Below are positions 7,261-15,672 of a DNA stretch of 19,466 nucleotides, one piece after another. Position 1 is the stretch's first letter. Every line of letters starts with the position of its first letter. A program made the translations under genes and the position numbers. The notes below the pieces were generated by a model that saw nothing but the letters and a program-made list of their open reading frames with translations, did not search any database and was not told where the DNA came from. This DNA comes from CAZQQN01 sp964549595 (GTDB lineage Bacteria > Bacteroidota > Bacteroidia > CAILMK01 > CAYYUA01), in assembly GCA_964549595.1 (NCBI GenBank), contig CAZJWK010000047.1, positions 1-19,466 of the forward strand, written 5' to 3'.

Positions 7261-8220
7261 TCATCGCCTCAACATTCTCTTCATTCCATTCTTGGCAGCT
7301 TTTATATTGTTTTTTAGCCCCTCAAACTTGGCCCTGTTCAAAGGTGTTCCTTCAAAATGCTTTTTAAACACTTCTTCGGTCATTTCCTCCCAATCCCGAT
7401 CATTGAAATTCACAATGGGGTCCCGTGGCTCAAAATCCGGTTCATGAGTAGGTTTCGAAAATTTATTCCAGGGGCAAACATCCTGGCAGATATCGCAGCC
7501 AAATACCCAGCCATTAAGTTTATCCTGGTATTCTTCCGGGATTTTATCCTTAAGCTCAATGGTGAAGTAAGAAATGCATTTGCTACCATCAACCCCATAG
7601 GGTGTAATCGCTTCTGTAGGGCAAGCATCTATGCAACGGGTACAATTCCCGCAATGATCCGGAGTGGGGGCATCAGGCTCTAAAGGTAAGTCAATGATCA
7701 ATTCTCCAAGAAAGAAGTAAGAACCCGCCTCTTTATTCAGGATATTGGTATGCTTACCCATCCATCCTACTCCTGACCTTTTGGCCCAGGCTTTATCCAT
7801 GACAGGCGCAGAATCTACGAAAACCCGGCCATTGATATCACCGATTTCTTCCCTGATAAAATCAAAAAGGGATTTCAATTTCTTCTTCATCACCTTATGG
7901 TAATCCCGGCCATAGGCATATTTCGAGATTTTATAGGAGCTTTGGGGATTTTGCTTCTTGTTACCGGGATAATAGTTGAACATCACGGAAATAACTGACT
8001 GAGCCCCGTCAACCAGTTTACGGGGATCCAGCCGTTTATCAAAATAATTTTCCATGTAGGACATTTGACCATGTTGTCCATTCTTCAGCCATTTTTCCAG
8101 CAAAGGAGCTTCTTCCTCAAGAAAGCCGGCCTCAGCAATGCCAACAAAATCAAATCCAATACCCCTGGCTCGTTCTTTTATTCGGTTGGCGTAATCTTTT
8201 TTCCTTTTTTCGGATACCAT
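7261..8220 (-). CDS. queG: epoxyqueuosine reductase
   Basis: QueG performs the last step of queuosine synthesis, reducing epoxyqueuosine in tRNA to queuosine with cobalamin and two [4Fe-4S] clusters. At 319 residues it is near the short end of the family. The N-terminal part has the family segments GFDFVGIAEAG, YMENYFDKRLDPRKLV and the cofactor-pocket strand GRVFVDSAPVMDKAWAKRSG, whose Asp136 matches the proposed proton donor. A ferredoxin-like region carries C190, C193, C196 and C200 in CGNCTRCIDACP. A second group, C242, C245 and C249, lies in GCDICQDVCPWN. The C-terminal helices are short, without the HEAT-like extension of longer homologues. The gene stands alone, convergent with the PorE-like gene across a 103-base spacer and divergent from the haemoglobin gene. 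tRNA-Tyr is a queuosine target, but proximity to tyrS is probably chance. Confidence 0.95.
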   Translation of the reverse strand: MVSEKRKKDYANRIKERARGIGFDFVGIAEAGFLEEEAPLLEKWLKNGQHGQMSYMENYFDKRLDPRKLVDGAQSVISVMFNYYPGNKKQNPQSSYKISKYAYGRDYHKVMKKKLKSLFDFIREEIGDINGRVFVDSAPVMDKAWAKRSGVGWMGKHTNILNKEAGSYFFLGELIIDLPLEPDAPTPDHCGNCTRCIDACPTEAITPYGVDGSKCISYFTIELKDKIPEEYQDKLNGWVFGCDICQDVCPWNKFSKPTHEPDFEPRDPIVNFNDRDWEEMTEEVFKKHFEGTPLNRAKFEGLKNNIKAAKNGMKRMLRR

Positions 8221-8426
8221 TCAATTATCTCTGGTTTAACAATCCCAAACGTGTTTCAATCGTTCAAAATTCATTTTAACCATGGAGGTCAAACCATTTT
8301 AATTGCGTTTTAATTGTTAACCTTTTATATTATTTAATCTTAGCCTCTTTGTGTTGTTTTTGAACTGAAATAAACTGGAAATTTGTTGGATTGGTCAAAT
8401 ACTAAAAAAAGATTAAAAGGTCTTAA

Positions 8427-8801
8427 ATGCCTAAAAAACTACAAACCCGCAGGGATATCAAATGCCTTGTGGATAAATTTTACGAGCAAGTGGTGAAGGA
8501 TTCATTGCTTGGCCCAATTTTTAATGATGTGGCCAAGGTTGATTGGGATACTCATTTACCTAAAATGTACAATTTCTGGGAAAGTATTTTACTTGGTAGT
8601 TCCCAATATGAAGGCAATCCTATGGAAAAACATATTCAACTTTCCCAAAAGACCCCATTGTCCCCTGCACATTTCAATCGTTGGCTGACCCTGTTTTATG
8701 AAACGGTAGAAAACAATTTTGAGGGAGAAAAGGCCAGAGAGGCCAAAATAAGGGCACAATCAATCGCTAAGATCATGGAGTATAAAGTGAACCAAAACTA
8801 A
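8427..8801 (+). CDS. group III truncated haemoglobin
   Basis: This 124-residue globin of the 2-over-2 type binds haem in the cytoplasm. Diagnostic group III features are the B-helix KFYEQVVKDSLLGPIF with TyrB10 at Y19, the segment HLPKMYNFWESILLG, the proximal HisF8 in MEKHIQL (H69), and the TrpG8-containing HFNRWLTLF (W86). The end RAQSIAKIM is also typical. Group III proteins such as Campylobacter Ctb bind O2 tightly and are linked to low-oxygen respiration and nitrosative stress. Here the gene lies 206 bases from divergent queG and 238 bases upstream of the oxidase operon, in the same orientation. A role in guarding or feeding the terminal oxidase is plausible but inferred only from position. 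The spacer behind it has no strong terminator. Confidence 0.9.
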   Translation: MPKKLQTRRDIKCLVDKFYEQVVKDSLLGPIFNDVAKVDWDTHLPKMYNFWESILLGSSQYEGNPMEKHIQLSQKTPLSPAHFNRWLTLFYETVENNFEGEKAREAKIRAQSIAKIMEYKVNQN

Positions 8802-8968
8802 AAAACCTCAATAATCCTTCTTTTACGGTTATTCACACAAACTTTCCCTTTTAATCTTTGTTAAAATGATGATTTAAATGACTATTAATAACCTCGGTAG
8901 TAAAAACAAAACCTTTGTAAAATAGTTAAAAATTAAAAATTTTTCAATGATATGAGTGGAATTTGGAA

Positions 8969-8976
8969 TAGATTTG
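8969..8976 (+). promoter_or_regulatory. candidate -7 element of the cytochrome oxidase operon promoter
   Basis: TAGATTTG is an exact match to the Bacteroidota -7 consensus TAnnTTTG. It lies 63 bases before the COX2 ATG, inside the 238-base non-coding spacer 8802-9039. No clear TTG/TTTG -33 box is present at the right distance. Transcription would start near 8983, leaving a leader of roughly 57 bases. I see nothing else definite in this spacer. Confidence 0.4.
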
Positions 8977-9039
8977 CAGCCGAAAATTGGAATGGAATTA
9001 TACTTAGCCTGCATTTAAAGACAAAACGGATTTAAAGCA

Positions 9040-10524
9040 ATGATGAAACGGTTGAAACCAATCTTGCTCCCCTTCGCTTGTTTTCTCGCCATTTGCGTTA
9101 TTTCACCCCTTAAAGCCCAGGATACTGCTAAAGCTGAAGCGGACACCTCATCTGAGACCACTTCAGAATCGGAAATTAGCGCGGCCAAAGGGGAAAAGCT
9201 ATATCAGGAACATGATTGCAATACCTGCCACAAAATCAATCAAGAACTTGTGGGTCCGGCATTGGCTGGAGTTAACGAAAGAAGGCCTACAGACTGGCTG
9301 GTAAGATGGATTCAAAATTCCCAGAAGGTCATTGAGTCGGGCGATGAGTATGCCAATAACCTTTTCCAGGAATACAATCAGACCGTCATGCCTCCGGCAG
9401 CAGTAAATGAAAAAGAGGTAAAATCCATTCTGGCTTATATAGAAAGAGAAACCAAAAAAGCTCAGGATGCACAAGCTGCATCAGGTGGAGGGGATTCAGG
9501 TCCACTTAACATTTATTCCGAGGGTAGCATAATGAATGATAGTACTTTTAAAACCCTGCTTACCCTTAGTATCTTACTGCTTTTCGTTTTATTAATCACC
9601 TCTATTAACATTCTGATTAAGTTCTTAAGGCTCAATGGTTCCTTGCCCAATGTGAATTGGTTCAAGGTCAATGCCTACTTATTGGCTTTATTCTTTATTG
9701 CAAGCATTGTGGGGATCATTTACGAATTTAATATTCACACCCAATACCTGCTACCAGAAGCGGCTTCTGAACATGGCAAAAACCTGGATCAATTGTTCTT
9801 AATAACCTTGATCATTACCGGTTTTGTTTTCATTGTGACCCAATTCCTTTTATTCTTTTTCTCTTTTAAATACCAAGGCAAAAAAGGTTCGAAAGGCTTA
9901 TATTACCCGGTTAATGATAAACTGGAAGTGTTCTGGACCACAATACCCACTATTGCTTTAGCAGTATTGATTATTTTGGGTTTTATTTCATGGCGGAACA
10001 TCACAAGTCCACCAAAAGATAGTGCTCAGGTGATAGAAGTATTTGCTTATCAATTCAATTGGAAATTCCGGTATCCAGGAGAGGATGGAAAATTAGGGAA
10101 AGCCGACTTTACCCGAATTGAACCCGGAAAAAATCCCCTTGGATTAAATCCTGATGACCCTAATTCCCAGGATGATATCATTACCAGCGAACTACGACTT
10201 CCTGTAGATCAACAAGTCATTTTTGAAATTCGCTCGAGGGATGTCATTCATAGCGCTTATCTACCGCATTTCCGTGTTCAAATGTATGCGCAACCCGGGA
10301 TGGATAATACTTTTAAGTTTACACCGACCATTTCTACGAAAGAAATGAAGAAAAAGGTTGACAATGAAGATTTCCAATATGAACTAGCCTGCAACCAGAT
10401 TTGCGGTGCGGCTCATTACAATATGAAAGCCGATGTAGTAGTGCAAAAACCCGATACCATGCAGCAATGGCTTTCTGAACAACAGACTTTTCAAAAACAA
10501 ATGGAGCAATTTGCGGAAAAATAA
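9040..10524 (+). CDS. ctaC: cytochrome c oxidase subunit II with an N-terminal cytochrome c domain
   Basis: This 494-residue fusion has a signal peptide (1 to about 27, LKAQ) and an acidic Ser/Thr linker. A class I cytochrome c domain follows, with C60-N-T-C63-H64 and the sixth ligand probably M117 in TVMPP. Next comes a Gly/Ala linker (145-155) and four hydrophobic segments (about 170-194, 211-228, 251-276, 297-317), the last two being the usual COX2 hairpin. The CuA domain keeps QFNWKFRYPG (338-347), H404, C451, Q453, C455, H459 and M462, so CuA should form. The bridging residue is Gln rather than Glu. In well-known caa3 oxidases the haem c domain is C-terminal to CuA; here it is at the N terminus. 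It resembles the small cytochrome c domains seen with Bacteroidota respiratory complexes. The protein takes electrons at the periplasmic face and passes them to subunit I. First gene of the operon. Confidence 0.93.
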   Translation: MMKRLKPILLPFACFLAICVISPLKAQDTAKAEADTSSETTSESEISAAKGEKLYQEHDCNTCHKINQELVGPALAGVNERRPTDWLVRWIQNSQKVIESGDEYANNLFQEYNQTVMPPAAVNEKEVKSILAYIERETKKAQDAQAASGGGDSGPLNIYSEGSIMNDSTFKTLLTLSILLLFVLLITSINILIKFLRLNGSLPNVNWFKVNAYLLALFFIASIVGIIYEFNIHTQYLLPEAASEHGKNLDQLFLITLIITGFVFIVTQFLLFFFSFKYQGKKGSKGLYYPVNDKLEVFWTTIPTIALAVLIILGFISWRNITSPPKDSAQVIEVFAYQFNWKFRYPGEDGKLGKADFTRIEPGKNPLGLNPDDPNSQDDIITSELRLPVDQQVIFEIRSRDVIHSAYLPHFRVQMYAQPGMDNTFKFTPTISTKEMKKKVDNEDFQYELACNQICGAAHYNMKADVVVQKPDTMQQWLSEQQTFQKQMEQFAEK

Positions 10525-10551
10525 TTTTGTTTGATTAAAAAATGAATATTT

Positions 10552-12438
10552 ATGAGTGCTGAGGCTTTAACCCATGAACAAACTCATGAAGAGCATCACC
10601 ATAAGGAGAGTTTTATAACCAAATACATTTTCAGCCAGGATCACAAGATGATTGCCAAGCAATATCTTCTTACGGCTATATTTATGGGGCTTGTCGGAGG
10701 ATTGTTGTCATCACTTTTCCGGATTCAACTGGGTTGGCCGGAGCAAAGCTTCCCCTGGCTGCAATCCATTTTAGGAAAATGGGCTGAAGGCGGTAGTATT
10801 GACCCCAATTTCTACCTGGCTATGGTCACCATGCACGGGACCATCATGGTATTTTTTGTTTTAACCGGTGGGCTTTCCGGAACTTTTAGTAACCTCTTGA
10901 TCCCGTTGCAAATCGGAGCCAGGGACATGGCATCGCCTTTTCTAAACATGCTTTCCTATTGGCTATTTTTTCTGTCAACCGTTATAATGCTGGCTTCCCT
11001 GTTTGTTCCCGCCGGCCCCGCTGCCGCCGGCTGGACTATTTATCCACCGTTAAGTGCCTTACCACAAGCCATGCCTGGGTCCGGGTTGGGCATGACCCTT
11101 TGGCTTGTTTCTATGGCTGTTTTTATTGGAGCCATTGCCATGGCTGGCTTAAATTATATTAGTACCGTCCTTAACATGCGGACTAAAGGTATGACAATGT
11201 CCAGGCTTCCACTTACAATCTGGGCTCTGCTTTTGACCGCCGTTTTGGGCCTTTTAACCTTCCCGGTCCTTTTTGCAGCAGCGGTTTTACTAATTTCTGA
11301 CCGAAGTCTGGGCACATCTTTTTATTTAAGCGATATTTTCATTGCCGGTGAGCCATTGGTCAATCAAACAGGAGGTAGTCCGCTTTTATGGCAACATTTA
11401 TTTTGGTTTTTAGGGCATCCGGAAGTTTACATTGTTTTATTGCCTGCTTTAGGAATGGCCTCCGAAATCCTTGCAACCAACTCCCGTAAACCCATTTTTG
11501 GATACAGGGCCATGGTCCTTTCCCTTTTTGCCATCACCATTCTATCGTTCCTCGTTTGGGGACACCACATGTTTACCACTGGTATGAATCCCTTTTTAGG
11601 ATCGGTTTTTATGTTTACCACCTTGTTGATTGCAGTACCCTCAGCAGTGAAGGTTTTTAATTACCTCGCCACTTTATGGCGTGGAAATTTACAACTCACA
11701 ACGGCTATGCTTTACGGTATTGGTTTTGTGTCGGTATTCATTGCCGGTGGATTGACCGGGCTGTTCCTTGGAAACAATGCACTGGACATACCTTTACACA
11801 ACACCTATTTTGTGGTTGCCCATTTTCATATTGTAATGGGAAGTGCTTCTATTTTCGGGATGTTTGCAGGAGTATACCATTGGTTCCCGAAATTGTTCGG
11901 GCGAATGATGAATCAAAAATTAGGCTACCTCCACTTTTGGTTAACTTTTGCCTCTGTTTACCTGGTTTTCTTCCCCATGCACTTCATGGGAATAGACGGG
12001 GTACCCAGGCGGTATTACTCCTTTACAAGCTTCCAGACCTTTAACGAATGGGTAGATTTAAATACATTCATTAGTATTGCGGCTATACTTGGATTCTTGG
12101 CACAATTGATTTTTGTTTACAATTTCTTTAAAAGTATGTATAAAGGCAAAATTGCCAGCCGGAATCCCTGGAAAGCCAACACCCTTGAATGGACAACGCC
12201 TGAAATCCAACCTGGACACGGTAATTGGCCAGGAGCCATTCCCGAGGTAAGAAGATGGGCTTACGACTACAGTCATCCCGAAGTAAAAGCCGACTTCCTT
12301 CCCCAAACCATAAGTGATGAAGACCTTAGAAATGGTGTAAATTATGACAGGGAAGATTACGATCCGCTTGAACATCAAGAAGGTATAGGTGGTGAATCCG
12401 AAGAAGAGGAAACTAAACCCGCTGAAGAAACCCATTAG
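10552..12438 (+). CDS. ctaD: cytochrome c oxidase subunit I (haem-copper, A type)
   Basis: Catalytic subunit that reduces O2 to water and pumps protons in the inner membrane. The 628-residue chain has the expected twelve or so membrane helices. Haem a ligands are H95 (MHGTIM) and H426. The haem a3 ligand is H424 (VAHFHIV). CuB ligands are H289, H338 and H339 (GHPEVY, WGHHMF), with the His-Tyr cross-link partner Y293. E291 in GHPEV marks a D-channel type A1 enzyme, and K367 in SAVKVFN is the K-channel lysine. The propionate-binding arginines are R486-R487 (GVPRRYY). The N terminus is His/Glu-rich (HEQTHEEHHH) and the cytoplasmic tail is acidic, both normal in this phylum. It follows COX2 by 27 bases. 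Confidence 0.97.
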   Translation: MSAEALTHEQTHEEHHHKESFITKYIFSQDHKMIAKQYLLTAIFMGLVGGLLSSLFRIQLGWPEQSFPWLQSILGKWAEGGSIDPNFYLAMVTMHGTIMVFFVLTGGLSGTFSNLLIPLQIGARDMASPFLNMLSYWLFFLSTVIMLASLFVPAGPAAAGWTIYPPLSALPQAMPGSGLGMTLWLVSMAVFIGAIAMAGLNYISTVLNMRTKGMTMSRLPLTIWALLLTAVLGLLTFPVLFAAAVLLISDRSLGTSFYLSDIFIAGEPLVNQTGGSPLLWQHLFWFLGHPEVYIVLLPALGMASEILATNSRKPIFGYRAMVLSLFAITILSFLVWGHHMFTTGMNPFLGSVFMFTTLLIAVPSAVKVFNYLATLWRGNLQLTTAMLYGIGFVSVFIAGGLTGLFLGNNALDIPLHNTYFVVAHFHIVMGSASIFGMFAGVYHWFPKLFGRMMNQKLGYLHFWLTFASVYLVFFPMHFMGIDGVPRRYYSFTSFQTFNEWVDLNTFISIAAILGFLAQLIFVYNFFKSMYKGKIASRNPWKANTLEWTTPEIQPGHGNWPGAIPEVRRWAYDYSHPEVKADFLPQTISDEDLRNGVNYDREDYDPLEHQEGIGGESEEEETKPAEETH

Positions 12439-12467
12439 AATCCTTTTTGATTTAAACCCTAAATCCA

Positions 12468-13376
12468 ATGATTGCGGATAAAAACTTATCCATAAAAACG
12501 CTGGAAATCATTAAAGCTAAGGTCAGGGATTATACCCAGCTAATAAAACTCCGTCTAACGGTATTGGTGGTTTTTTCCAGCCTTATGGGTTTCCTCCTGG
12601 CCTCCCACTCATTAGGGATTGAGTGGGGGCCATTTTGGGTATTAATGTTTTCAAGCTTTTTAATTGTTGGCGCCTCTAATATCCTTAACCAAATATTCGA
12701 GAAAGATTCGGATAAATTGATGAGCCGAACAGCTCATCGCCCATTAGCAGAAAACCGCATGGAGGTTAAAGAAGCAGCATTCGCTTCTTTGATTATGGGA
12801 TTGGCCGGGGTTACCTTAATGGGTTTATTCCTAAACCAATTAAGTGCTTTCTTAGCTTTTATTGGTTTGGTCCTTTATGCCTTTGCTTATACGCCACTGA
12901 AAAAGGTGAGTCCTATTGCTGTTTTCGTAGGGGGAATTTCCGGAGCCATTCCACCCCTTTCTGGGTTTGTCGCTGTCAGCGGAGAAATTACAAGTTTTGC
13001 CATCGTATTGTTCAGCCTTCAGTTTTTTTGGCAATTTCCCCATTTTTGGGCTATTGCATGGGTTATGAAGGATGAATACGATAAAGCCGGGATAAAGCTT
13101 CTACCGATGGGGTCCAATAAAGATCGGATCGGAGCCATTCAGATCATGATGCATACCCTGATCCTGATTCCGATTTCCTTGGTTCCCGCTAAGCTTGGTT
13201 TCATAAGTATACAAGCTGCCATCATTTGTTTGATCTTAACAACCATCTTCTTTCTTCAATCGGTTAATCTCTTTTTAGACCTAAAGGATCGGTCCGCTTT
13301 GAAATTAATGTTCGGCTCCTTTTTGTACCTTCCGCTTATGCTGGGAATTTTATTTATTGATCAACTAATTGCTTAA
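12468..13376 (+). CDS. ctaB: protohaem IX farnesyltransferase (haem O synthase)
   Basis: A UbiA-family membrane prenyltransferase of 302 residues that adds farnesyl to haem B, giving haem O, the precursor of the haem A in subunit I. The Mg-diphosphate motif reads NQIFEKDSDKLMSRTAHRP (N74, E78, D82). Glu replaces the first Asp, a variant I regard as normal for Bacteroidota. The second motif, DEYDKAGIKLLP (202-213), and FPHFWAIAW around H192 are typical of CtaB/CyoE. About nine transmembrane helices are predicted. It lies 29 bases behind subunit I and one base before the next gene. The partner haem A synthase ctaA is not in the window and must be elsewhere. Confidence 0.95.
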   Translation: MIADKNLSIKTLEIIKAKVRDYTQLIKLRLTVLVVFSSLMGFLLASHSLGIEWGPFWVLMFSSFLIVGASNILNQIFEKDSDKLMSRTAHRPLAENRMEVKEAAFASLIMGLAGVTLMGLFLNQLSAFLAFIGLVLYAFAYTPLKKVSPIAVFVGGISGAIPPLSGFVAVSGEITSFAIVLFSLQFFWQFPHFWAIAWVMKDEYDKAGIKLLPMGSNKDRIGAIQIMMHTLILIPISLVPAKLGFISIQAAIICLILTTIFFLQSVNLFLDLKDRSALKLMFGSFLYLPLMLGILFIDQLIA

Positions 13377-13377
13377 A

Positions 13378-13953
13378 ATGGAGGCAAGTATATTGAATAA
13401 CCAAACATCTTACTACAGGATTCATCCTATAAAATTTACCATGTGGCTATTCCTGGTAGTGGTATTGATGTTATTTGCCGCCTTTACCAGTGCTTATATC
13501 GTCAGACGGGCAGAAGGAAATTGGGAGGTATTTGCCCTTCCGGACATTTTTCAATGGTCAGTGGGGATTGTCCTGATAAGCAGCATTTTTATGCAATTGG
13601 CCCTCTGGGCCGCAAAGAAAAATCACTTAACCCAACTGAGATTGTATCTCTGGCTCACTTTTCTCTTAGGGATTGGTTTTTTAATTAATCAATATATGGG
13701 TTGGATGGCATTGGTTGATAAGGGGATTTATTATGTAGGAAATCCCTCAGGCTCTTTTGTTTATGTAATTTCGTTTGTTCATGGGGTTCATGTTTTAGGG
13801 GGAGTAATATTCCTATTGAGCAATATCATTTCTGCTCATCGTTTTAAAATTCATGCCCATTCAAATCTGAAAATACAACTTTGCACCACTTTTTGGCATT
13901 TCATGGGTGGGCTTTGGCTGTATTTATTTATATTTTTGTCCCTTTTACGATAA
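13378..13953 (+). CDS. cytochrome c oxidase subunit III-family protein, short first paralogue
   Basis: With the ATG at 13378, one base after the ctaB stop, the product has 191 residues. A TTG at 13369 would overlap ctaB, and I judge it less likely. Five membrane helices are visible (about 20-41, 60-78, 88-107, 128-149, 170-190). The last two carry SFVHGVHVLGG (H135, H138) and TTFWHFMGGLW (W173, H174), typical of COX3. The protein is divergent from the second COX3 that follows 15 bases later. Two tandem COX3-family genes are usual in Bacteroidota oxidase clusters, and one may act as an additional structural subunit. Which of the two fills the classical place is not settled by sequence alone. 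Confidence 0.88.
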   Translation: MEASILNNQTSYYRIHPIKFTMWLFLVVVLMLFAAFTSAYIVRRAEGNWEVFALPDIFQWSVGIVLISSIFMQLALWAAKKNHLTQLRLYLWLTFLLGIGFLINQYMGWMALVDKGIYYVGNPSGSFVYVISFVHGVHVLGGVIFLLSNIISAHRFKIHAHSNLKIQLCTTFWHFMGGLWLYLFIFLSLLR

Positions 13954-13968
13954 GAAAAAATTAAATAC

Positions 13969-14637
13969 ATGGCTACGGAAACCACGGCGCAAACCGAAGA
14001 AGAAAATGTAAACGTCTGGGAAGGTAACAGGCTTCCCTTTGGCTCCAGTTATGGGAAACTCATGATGTGGTTTTTCCTCCTTTCGGATGCTTTTACCTTC
14101 TCCGCCCTCTTATTGATTTATGGGTTTTTTAGAATGGGGTCTACAACCTGGCCCAATCCGGAAGTAGTTTTTGATAGTATACCCTTTGTGGTTAATAGTG
14201 GTGCTCCCTTGGTTTTTGTGGGTTTAATGACCTTTATCCTGATTTTAAGTAGTGTTACCATGGTTCTTGCTGTTGAAGCCGGTCAACGAAATGAGAAATC
14301 TACAGTCATAAAATATTTAATTGGTACCATTATTTTAGGAGCTACATTCCTTGGTTGTCAAGCCATGGAATGGACCCATATGATCCAGCACGGAACAACC
14401 CTGAGTGGAAACCACTATGGTGACGTCATGTTTGGGCAATTGTTCTTCCTGATCACCGGATTTCATGGGTTTCACGTTTTCAGTGGGCTAATCCTGGTCG
14501 GCATCTCAGCCATAATGACCGGTAAAGGCGTTTTTGAAAGAAGAGGCCATTACGAAATGGTGGAAAAAATTGGCCTTTATTGGCACTTTGTCGACTTGGT
14601 TTGGGTATTTGTTTTCACCCTTTTTTACCTTATTTAA
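13969..14637 (+). CDS. ctaE: cytochrome c oxidase subunit III
   Basis: A 222-residue membrane protein with five helices, matching five-helix bacterial COX3. It starts with an acidic hydrophilic tail, then KLMMWFFLLSDAFTFSALL. Conserved residues include E134 in the GCQAMEW helix, H166 and H169 in GFHGFHVFSGL, and the C-terminal YWHFVDLVWVFVF (204-216). It supports the stability of the D-channel and proton uptake in subunit I. Of the two COX3 paralogues this is the closer to the canonical subunit. Gaps are 15 bases upstream and 51 bases downstream. Confidence 0.95.
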   Translation: MATETTAQTEEENVNVWEGNRLPFGSSYGKLMMWFFLLSDAFTFSALLLIYGFFRMGSTTWPNPEVVFDSIPFVVNSGAPLVFVGLMTFILILSSVTMVLAVEAGQRNEKSTVIKYLIGTIILGATFLGCQAMEWTHMIQHGTTLSGNHYGDVMFGQLFFLITGFHGFHVFSGLILVGISAIMTGKGVFERRGHYEMVEKIGLYWHFVDLVWVFVFTLFYLI

Positions 14638-14688
14638 TTGAACCATAATGCATTAGAAAACATTTATTAGAATAAAATCACTTTTTTT

Positions 14689-14994
14689 ATGGAGGTTTCT
14701 GAAACAAAAAAAGGCTTACACGTTCCCCACTCAAGTAAAAAGGAGATTTTCTACGCAGCCATAGTGTTGACATTATTAACGGCTTTGGAATTTCTTATCG
14801 CTTTTACAATGGATGCCGGTACATTAAGAACACTTATTTTCCTTGGCCTGACCTTTTTAAAAGCCTTCTATATTATAGCTTATTTCATGCACCTTAAGCA
14901 TGAAAAATTACACCTCATGTATTCCATAATCCTGCCTTTTTTGTTCATTTTTTACATGATAGCCCTCCTTATTTATGAAGGTGTAAAATTTTAA
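14689..14994 (+). CDS. ctaF: cytochrome c oxidase subunit IV (prokaryotic type)
   Basis: A 101-residue protein with three transmembrane helices (about 20-42, 46-69, 75-96) and the signature AYFMHLKHEK between helices 2 and 3, as in the bacterial COX4/caa3-type subunit IV family. It is a small accessory subunit thought to stabilise the CuB site or the complex rather than carry cofactors. Its place right after COX3 is the usual one. The 51-base gap before it is the largest in the operon and holds only A+T-rich sequence. Confidence 0.88.
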   Translation: MEVSETKKGLHVPHSSKKEIFYAAIVLTLLTALEFLIAFTMDAGTLRTLIFLGLTFLKAFYIIAYFMHLKHEKLHLMYSIILPFLFIFYMIALLIYEGVKF

Positions 14995-15012
14995 AACGGG
15001 CCTTATGATAAG

Positions 15013-15672
15013 ATGATGAATAGTAGAAAATTAAGAATATTAATCGTTGTATTTTTTACACTGGTTTTACCTTTTTTGATCACATTTTGCCTTCATACGG
15101 GTAAAAACCATTATAAAAATCTCCCCTTTTTAGGTCCCAAAAAAGTAAATAAAGCAGGAGATACTTCTTACCACAAGATACAACCTTTTTCATTGACTGA
15201 TCATGAAGGTAAAAAAATCTCTTATAAAAAGGACTTAAAGGATAAATTTTTTGTGGCGCATTTCTTTTATACAGATTGCCCCGACCATTGTCCTGAAATA
15301 ATGCGTAAATTAAAAAGTATTAATGAAAAATACCAGGATCTTAATGATTTTAAAATCCTTTCTTTTTCCGTAAAACCCTCTGAAGAGGATGTAGAATCCC
15401 TTAAGCAATTTTCTGAAAAGATTGGAGCTAAAGGGGATAAATGGCATTTTTTAACAGGGAACAAGCAAGAAATTAGAAGGTTAGCCAAAGAAGATTTTCT
15501 CTTAACCATTGATGAGCGTACGAGCCCAAAAAATAACAACCAAATAGCCCATAGTGACCTTTTTGTATTGGTAGATAAAAAACGCAGAATCAGGGGTTTT
15601 TACAAAGGAACCAAAAGGGAGGCGTTCAAAAAACTAAAAGATGAGATCGTTGTTCTATCTGTAGAAGAATGA
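15013..15672 (+). CDS. SCO1/SenC-family copper chaperone
   Basis: A thioredoxin-fold protein tethered by one N-terminal membrane helix (about 8-27) and facing the periplasm. The copper-binding set is complete: C89 and C93 in TDCPDHCPE (CxxxC) and H180 in QIAHSDLF. SCO proteins deliver or reduce copper for the CuA site of COX2, which fits the operon. At 219 residues it is of normal length. The start is one of two adjacent ATGs (15013 or 15016). Its stop overlaps the next gene's ATG by four bases (ATGA), implying coupled translation. Confidence 0.93.
   Translation: MMNSRKLRILIVVFFTLVLPFLITFCLHTGKNHYKNLPFLGPKKVNKAGDTSYHKIQPFSLTDHEGKKISYKKDLKDKFFVAHFFYTDCPDHCPEIMRKLKSINEKYQDLNDFKILSFSVKPSEEDVESLKQFSEKIGAKGDKWHFLTGNKQEIRRLAKEDFLLTIDERTSPKNNNQIAHSDLFVLVDKKRRIRGFYKGTKREAFKKLKDEIVVLSVEE

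Noticed and set aside
8314..8343. Promoter for the truncated haemoglobin (TTG at 8314, TAATCTTA at 8335)
   Set aside because: The spacing is acceptable, but the -7 part has two mismatches to TAnnTTTG. This is too weak in A+T-rich DNA to list as a feature.
8808..8840. Terminator after the truncated haemoglobin
   Set aside because: Only a weak A+T-rich 7-bp pairing with a wobble is possible between AATAATC and GGTTATT, and no T-run follows.
10396..10425. Defective CuA site because the motif reads CNQIC rather than CSELC
   Set aside because: The residue at the Glu position ligates through its backbone carbonyl. Gln is tolerated, and all side-chain ligands (two Cys, two His, Met) are present.
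12708..12740. Altered catalytic motif in haem O synthase (Glu for the first Asp)
   Set aside because: NQIxEKDxD is, to my knowledge, a usual form of the motif in Bacteroidota CtaB proteins, so it is not evidence of inactivation.
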